From Hygrophila difformis (Eukaryota; Streptophyta; Magnoliopsida; Lamiales; Acanthaceae), in contig JAOANR010000001.1 in the NCBI GenBank assembly GCA_030278955.1, positions 7,883,932 to 7,947,931 of the forward strand: a stretch of DNA of 64,000 bases, written 5' to 3'. Made by a program: the position numbers and the translations under genes. Below, piece after piece: positions 58,196-64,000 of the stretch (positions are counted from its first letter, which is position 1; the number at the start of each line of letters is the position of its first letter). The notes under the pieces were generated by a model that did no database searches, was not told the DNA's origin, and was given only the letters and a program-made list of their open reading frames with translations.

Positions 58196-60014
58196 AATTG
58201 AATAGTGTATCCAAAAATTCTGAGACATAAATAATGGTACTGATGAAGTAGTAAAAAAAAAAAAACATGATGATGGCCAAATAATTAAGATTCGTATCTA
58301 TCTGCCTTATAATCCGCCTCAATCAGGGGCCGTCCTTCTCATCGTCTACTCTTTAATAAGTCATGCACTCATGCCCATCATTCCATGTATTACTCCCTTC
58401 GTATTCGAAATTTTAGGAGATTGAGAGAAAGAAATAAAAAAAACGTAGTGTGAAATTGAATGAGAAAAAACTTATCAAAAAAAAGAAAATATTAATATTA
58501 TTTTAAAACAGTCCAAAAGAAAAATTATTAGAATTATTTGAAATAGGAGGAAACATGTGATATAATGTAGATGTCTACTACTCAGATTATGCATTCATAG
58601 ACATGCATGCAGTATTTGAAATTTTATTACAACAAGAGAATGTGGTAGTGGTAACTGGTGTGTGTGCATAGAGAGAGAAGAACAACAGTACTGAGACACA
58701 ATGACAGTATTATTAGTCACGTCTTGGGATGGGAGCAGTGAACACACTTGATGATTCCCCTGCTACAACTACACGATGCTGACTCTTTACTACTACTACA
58801 TGACAATACCCATTCCATCCCTACTACTAGTACTTTAATTTGTTCTCTTCTTTTTTATTACAAAAAAATATTTAAATCTTTGTTTTACTTTATTTTGAAT
58901 TCAAATAAACAATAGTAGTACTCGTTTTCATTTTTTGTTTAATTATTAAATGAAAACGTATCCTAGAAGCAACATGGCTGGGAGAGGGGGGTGTCTTACT
59001 CATGTTTCTTTGACCATATCCCTATGTCCTATCCCCCCAATTCCACTTTATTATCATACTACTAATATTTGTCATCATCCGTACATCATCCATCCCATCC
59101 ATCATCATCACTCCATCGGCTCCAACTCATCACCATTTTAATCATTTTCTTTTAACTTATCCCCAATATTTTAAGCCGTCAACAGTCTCCCAAACACTTT
59201 ATTATCCGCAAGATGCCAAAAATTTCAATTTGTAAAATACAGTAGAATGAACAATGAAAATGCATGTATACTTTTATGTTAGAAAAAACTTCAACCAGGG
59301 GGAGGAGGGGAGCGTATGATGAAAGCTAGCTAGAGAAAACAAGTCACAATATTCGAAAAAAAAATAAAAACGCGTAAAAGATGTGCACGTGCTGAAGCCA
59401 TGTTCCGACAGATCACCACCGTCCCCTGTTGCCACTTGGGCCTGTAATAATGGTCCACAGCCCCTCCTGTCCTAAAACCCTAATCCTACACACAACACCG
59501 TCCCCACAGCCCACAGCTGATGCCTGATATCGACCTCCATCCCTACCGCCACCGCTACCCCCCTTTAGCGTAACGTGCCCCACTTTTCTTCCCCAATTTT
59601 TTTTCCTAATAAAAAAGAATTTAATTGCTCACTAACCTACCCGCTAGCTGCCCTTTATCGAATTTGTTTCATTTCATACACAATTAACGTTTATACCAGG
59701 ATGTTTTACACAAGTAAATACTCCTACGTCACTGGACAAATTAACAGTATTGTTTTTTTTTTTTTTTTCTTACATACCATCTTTAATGCCTGCAGGACCC
59801 TCCTGGAATCGTCAGAATTTTGATCAAACAAGCTATTATTATTAGGCAGTGGGCACTCAAGACTCAGAATCCAGCAAGAAATTTCTTTGATTTCTTCCCG
59901 TATAAACACTCAATACCCTTTTTCGGTGTCTTTATTCTCGTATTTTATTTATTTTATTATAAATACATGTGTGTATAAAGAAATGTAGTAGTATTAATAA
60001 AAGTAGTTTGTATA
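58196..60014. other. Upstream intergenic region of the WRKY gene
   Basis: No gene is recognised. A decayed Stowaway-like piece is possible at about 58392-58552. A poly-T run of about 20 lies at 59752-59769. Confidence 0.45.
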
Positions 60015-60152
60015 CTCCCTCAGTCCCATATTTTATTAAATATATGGATATGTAGGGTTATTTTAGTAAAAAAAAATTTCCTTTTTTAGTAGGAATATAA
60101 ATGTGGGATGTCCAAAAACGGAAAGTAAGAGATAAATATGGGACGGAGGGAG
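60015..60152. mobile_element. Short Stowaway-like MITE, 138 bp
   Basis: CTCCCTCAGTCCCATATTT and AAATATGGGACGGAGGGAG are complementary, flanked by TA (60013-60014 and 60153-60154). It lies about 430 bases upstream of the WRKY start codon. Confidence 0.85.
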
Positions 60153-60340
60153 TATGTTGTAGGGTGTGAATTGTGAAAGAGCCGAGGGATAGGAGGAGAT
60201 GGATCTAAAAAGGGAAATGGGAATGCACATGGCGAGGAGGGGATGAACAAATGGACAAGAAAAAGAGGAGCCTTTTTTGCCGTAATCAGCTCTGCCTTTT
60301 GTCAGTGTGTGGATCGCGTTCACACTCTAACTGGCTTACC

Positions 60341-60567
60341 GGTCAAAACGAACGTTTGAATGCTCCTCTTGAGTCTATCTAACATATAATTTCATTTATT
60401 GCTCTTGCTGCCCATTTTGCCCACCCCCACCCACCCACCCACCCACTGCTTTTTCTTTTTTTTTTTCCCTTACACCAATTAATCACAAGGACCGTTTTGC
60501 CCCTCACCCCATCTCTTCTTATATACCTAGTGCTGTTCTTGTGTATCTTCTCTCTCTCTCTCTCTCT
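60341..60567 (+). promoter_or_regulatory. WRKY23-like promoter: W-box, G4-prone run, TATA, (CT)n leader
   Basis: GGTCAA at 60341-60346 is a minus-strand TTGACC W-box, a possible site for autoregulation by WRKY factors. 60420-60447 is a run of CCCACC units, so the other strand has at least four GGG blocks able to form a G-quadruplex. A TATA box TTATATACC lies at 60519-60527, about 60 bases before the ATG at 60587. The leader has a (CT)n stretch at about 60549-60567. Confidence 0.6.
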
Positions 60568-60586
60568 ATTCTGAAAAAGATCGGAG

Positions 60587-61851
60587 ATGATGAAAGACTC
60601 CACTTTGAAGACGGAGGACCCGTTCACGGCGGCGGCTCCGGCGTCGTTTTTGGATCATTTTGCCATGACCCGTGATGACAACACTGGTGGGTTCTTGGGA
60701 GAGATTTTGGATGAGTTTCCTGAATTAGGGGCGAGGAATTTGTATGCAGGCAGCTCATTAGGGTTTATGGAGCTTCTCAATATGCCTGACTATTTTGGCC
60801 CCAATTCGCTCTTCGATGTCTCTGTGCAACAGCAACAGCAAAAACCTTTGGATGCCGCTCATGTGCAGTTGAATAGTGCTGCTGCCACCACTGCACCCGC
60901 GACCCCGAATTCGTCCTCCATTTCTTCTGAATCCAACGATGAACGAATCAAAGAGGCTGGTGCGGATCACGAACATGACGATGAGGAAGAAGATGAAGAC
61001 GAAGATGACAACAACAGGACTGAGAAAGAGTTAGTCCCTAATTGATGAATGATTACTCCTCCATTCCCTTTCTTTTATTTCAAGTTTTGGAGAAACAGCA
61101 ATTGATGATCGGTTTAACTAATTTGGGCCTTTTTTTTCTTCTTGTGGGAATTGAAATCATAGGGTCAAACCGGCGACGAAGAAAGCGGCGTCGGCAGCAA
61201 GTCAGAAGAGGAAAAGAGAGCCGCGATTTGCCTTCATGACGAAGAGCGAGGTCGATCATTTGGAGGATGGATACAGATGGAGAAAGTACGGCCAAAAAGC
61301 TGTCAAGAACAGCGCTTTTCCTAGGTATTGCTTTGTAGTATATACCTTTATTAATTACCAGTAGTAGTATTTACTTAGTTTAAATTGCGGTGATAAATGG
61401 GATGTGAATGTATCATGTATGTATACTGTACTGGTGCAGGAGTTACTACAGGTGCACAAGTGCATCGTGTAATGTAAAGAAAAGGGTGGAGAGATGCTGG
61501 AACGATCCGACGATTGTGGTGACAACCTACGAAGGGCAGCACACCCATCCAAGCCCAATGATGCAGCGGTCTCCTACGGCGGCGGCCGCCGCCGCCTGGC
61601 ATTCGGCGGCGTTCACATCGGCCAGCATCAATCCACCTAATAATAACTCCCTACCGCCGCAAATGCTGTTGTCTCATCATCAGCTGCCTCCACAGGCTTT
61701 CAGCCTCTTCAACGGCACTACTGCTACTGTAGGAGGAGGAGCACGGCCGTTGACTTCTTCACAACAGTACTCTCCGTCGTCGTTGATACTGGATAATGGG
61801 CTTCTTCAAGACGTGGTGCCGTCATCTCTGATTAAGAAGGAGAAGCGCTGA
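60587..61851 (+). CDS. WRKY23: WRKY transcription factor, group IIc, WRKY23-like
   Basis: Three exons: 60587-61029, 61163-61324 and 61440-61851. They are in frame with about 338 residues (Arabidopsis WRKY23 is 337). The N terminus has the SLGFMELL motif, then [13 protein letters not shown] and a long acidic run. A basic stretch ([10 protein letters not shown]) leads into one WRKY domain: [16 protein letters not shown], then a C2H2 zinc site C-X4-C-X23-H-X-H. The C-terminal [11 protein letters not shown] is a WRKY23 hallmark. The intron inside the domain is at the conserved group II position. The usual KNSPFPR is KNSAFPR here. WRKY23 acts in auxin-dependent root and embryo development and in nematode feeding sites, binding W-boxes. 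Two ATG codons are adjacent; the first was taken. Confidence 0.92.
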
Positions 61852-63360
61852 TGATGAATGATGATGACGATGACGACATTGATGATATTCATGATATGTT
61901 CATTATGTGTAATTATATGGAGTATTTTATTTATATATAAATATGGAGTATGTTTTTGTAGCTCATTGTTGTTGTTACTGACTGGGATATATGGTGGTAT
62001 ATTGTAGGATGGAGGTGGGGGGATAGGGAGTTGAGAGGGGTTAGATGAAATTAAAGGAGATGCTAGTTAGTACTATTCGATCCATTATATTGATTGATGG
62101 GATTGTGTAATTTCTGTGTCTTTAATCGAAGGGGTATTGGATTTTATGCAAAATCAAACCCTAGCTACTTCAATTCAACTTCATTCAGTTCCATCTAGTT
62201 GCATGATGATATGCATATGCTCATCAACGCAACATACATGTCCGAATGTGCACTTTAAAAGTGATGAATATAATGACCAGTTGTTCCTGGGACACTCTCT
62301 GGATGCTCATGGAATATTGGTTCCACTGCCGTTTCAGCTGCGCCTAGCTAGCTATTCCTTTTTTTTTTTTTTTTCTGTTGGGTAAAAACTGTGAGTAATA
62401 AATGGAACACCAATTCAAGAGGAGCTAATCTAGTAGTAGTAGTAGTAGTACTGGATGATGTTAGGGTTGTGGATTTGCTGCCCTCTTGATTAGTAATTGC
62501 AGTACTCATGATGTTCATCATTTCTATTATTGCAGGTGCATGGACTTCTTGGAATTGCCAGAAATTTGCATCATGCATGTGCTCAGCAGCAGGATATGTC
62601 TTGGTATTTGAGCAGTCAATAATCCAGCGATCTCTCTCTGGCAGACAATACTGTACTATTAGTATACTAGTACTCCTATACAGTATATTGGAAAAGTCTT
62701 GATGATACAGTGACCTATCAGACATCAATAAGGCTCGTTGGAATGCAAATCAACGCCGCATAAGTAGTCTGATGACGTACAGCTACATCTATGGCGGCCT
62801 CCTCTCCATCTGTATGCTGCATTAGTTTTAAGCATTTCAACATCATATATCTACTAAACTACAGAATGGCATGTATCTGTATTCCATCCTTTTAGAGAAG
62901 CCAATGCACCAGCTAGCAGCTACTCCTATTTCCTTCCACTTTAGCAGTGGGAAGATGCTCATCGTGAATGCCGAAGAGACTTGATCAGCAGTTCAGCTTC
63001 ACCTCCCCCAGTAAGGCCTGTTTAATTCATCATTCATTCATTGCCTGAAAGGAGAATATTACTTCTATTACTATAACTACAGTACAAGGAAGGGGATAAA
63101 GCCCATTTTGTCGTTTTGGCCTTGGGAATTGGGAAGAGGTGAAAACAGTACTACAGGGGGTGGGACTGAAAGAAATTGACTTCGATAATTGACCCGCCAT
63201 TTCCGTCCAAGCTTCTCCTTATTTTCCGTGTCGTGGAATTCCCAAGACGACACCAATACAAAAACACGAAATGGTCTCTGTTGACCTGTCAGTCCTAACA
63301 ATTAACTTTTCTACCCGTCGCATTATAAATGTCAGTTTTATGCCCGAAAAGACAAAAAAG
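61852..63360. other. Region downstream of the WRKY gene
   Basis: Likely WRKY 3' UTR to about 62130. The remainder holds no frame with recognisable protein similarity and no clear transposon ends. Confidence 0.5.
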
Positions 63361-63540
63361 CCTTGGTCCGGACACTTGACTCGGACCGGACCAAATAAAA
63401 AGAACGGTCCAAGGCTTTAATTACTAAACATAATTAGAGTGAAGGACTTCGTCCGGCCAACCCACTTGGTCCGCACAATAATATAAGCGGACCAAGTTAG
63501 GGTTTAGGGTTTAGGCGGACCAAGCTAGGGTTTAGGGTTT
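63361..63540. repeat. Inverted repeats and interstitial telomere-like repeats
   Basis: GCCTTGGTCCG (63360-63370) and CGGTCCAAGGC (63405-63415) face each other. A unit GCGGACCAAG(T/C)TAGGGTTTAGGG occurs twice (63487-63512 and 63514-63538). It contains the plant telomere heptamer TTTAGGG in short tandem runs. This is an interstitial site or a promoter-type telo-box cluster, not a chromosome end. Confidence 0.7.
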
Positions 63541-64000
63541 TTCTGTTTTTTTTTTCAGTTTTTCCTTTTTTTTTTCCTTCTTTTTTTTTTCTTTTTTTTC
63601 TCTTTTGTTTATTTTAATTTTTTCTTTCTTTTAATTTTTGTTTATTTTAATTTTTTTCTTTCTTTTAATTTTTTCCCTTATTTTTCCTTTCCCTTAATTT
63701 TTTTTTAATTTTTTCCTTTTTTTTTCATTTTTTATCTTTTTTATCTTTTTTTTTTGTTTTTTTTATCATTTCATTTTCATTTATCTTTTGCTTTTTCTTG
63801 TAATTTTTTTCTTTTTTCTTCTTTTATTTTTTTTATTTTCTTCATTTTCTTCTTGTTAATTTTTCTTTTTTTTTATTTTTTCTTTCATTTTCTTTTTTCC
63901 TTATTTTTCCTTTTCTTTCATTTTTTCCTTTCTTTTCATTTTTTCTCTTTCTTTTCCTTTTGTTTTTTTCGCAAATTTTTTTCTTTTTTCTTCTTTTCTT
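63541..64000. repeat. Pyrimidine-rich low-complexity tract
   Basis: About 460 bases consist almost only of T with scattered C and occasional TTTTAATTTTT or CATTTTC units. It runs off the window end. No gene is possible here. Confidence 0.95.

Noticed and set aside
63498..63540. Chromosome end (telomere)
   Set aside because: Only short TTTAGGG runs interrupted by another unit, with unrelated sequence after them. Consistent with an interstitial site.

Overview
The window is nuclear DNA of a flowering plant, most likely a core eudicot. Every protein gene has GT..AG introns, and each encodes a plant-specific or plant-typical family member. The AT-rich intergenic DNA is full of plant transposons (Helitrons, Mutator, hAT, Stowaway and Tourist MITEs, LTR elements, an L1-type LINE). 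An asterid such as a member of Lamiales is a guess, not a demonstrated assignment.

Layout. 1-9192 is a transposon block: a Tekay/Del-like LTR end, then a 7.1 kb minus-strand Helitron holding a Mutator-like element, a SINE-like unit and a 3.15 kb solo LTR, all nested. 9273-11971 (-) is a DWARF27-like gene in 8 exons. 12304-22288 is an L1-type LINE interrupted by a 4.46 kb LTR-type element that carries two arrays of a GC-rich decamer. 22867-25161 (-) is a Golgi-type membrane cyclophilin (CYP21-4-like, 7 exons). 27370-30000 (-) is a single-exon CrRLK1L receptor kinase. It is divergent from GUN1 (30719-34225, +, 4 exons), with a 718 bp shared promoter. 35956-38768 (+) is stachyose synthase (4 exons). 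38.8-53.8 kb is gene-poor: two hAT elements, a (CAT)n block, a second Helitron, a foldback complex and MITEs. 53872-54159 (+) is a small UPBEAT1-like atypical HLH gene. 54.2-60.5 kb holds another hAT element and Stowaway MITEs, three of them adjacent or nested. 60587-61851 (+) is a WRKY23-like group IIc WRKY gene (3 exons). The window ends in telomere-like repeats and a 460 bp pyrimidine tract.

The genes do not form a pathway or cluster. Several are plastid-linked (D27-like, GUN1), and others act in cell-wall sensing, phloem sugar synthesis, redox and root development. Exon boundaries were assigned by hand from splice sites, phase and family conservation. All seven coding sequences stay in frame and give family-typical lengths: about 264, 234, 876, 852, 849, 95 and 338 residues.

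The most unusual signals are the decamer arrays around the TATA box of the LTR-type element in the LINE, the deep nesting with intact target duplications, and the hairpin at the front of the receptor-kinase gene.
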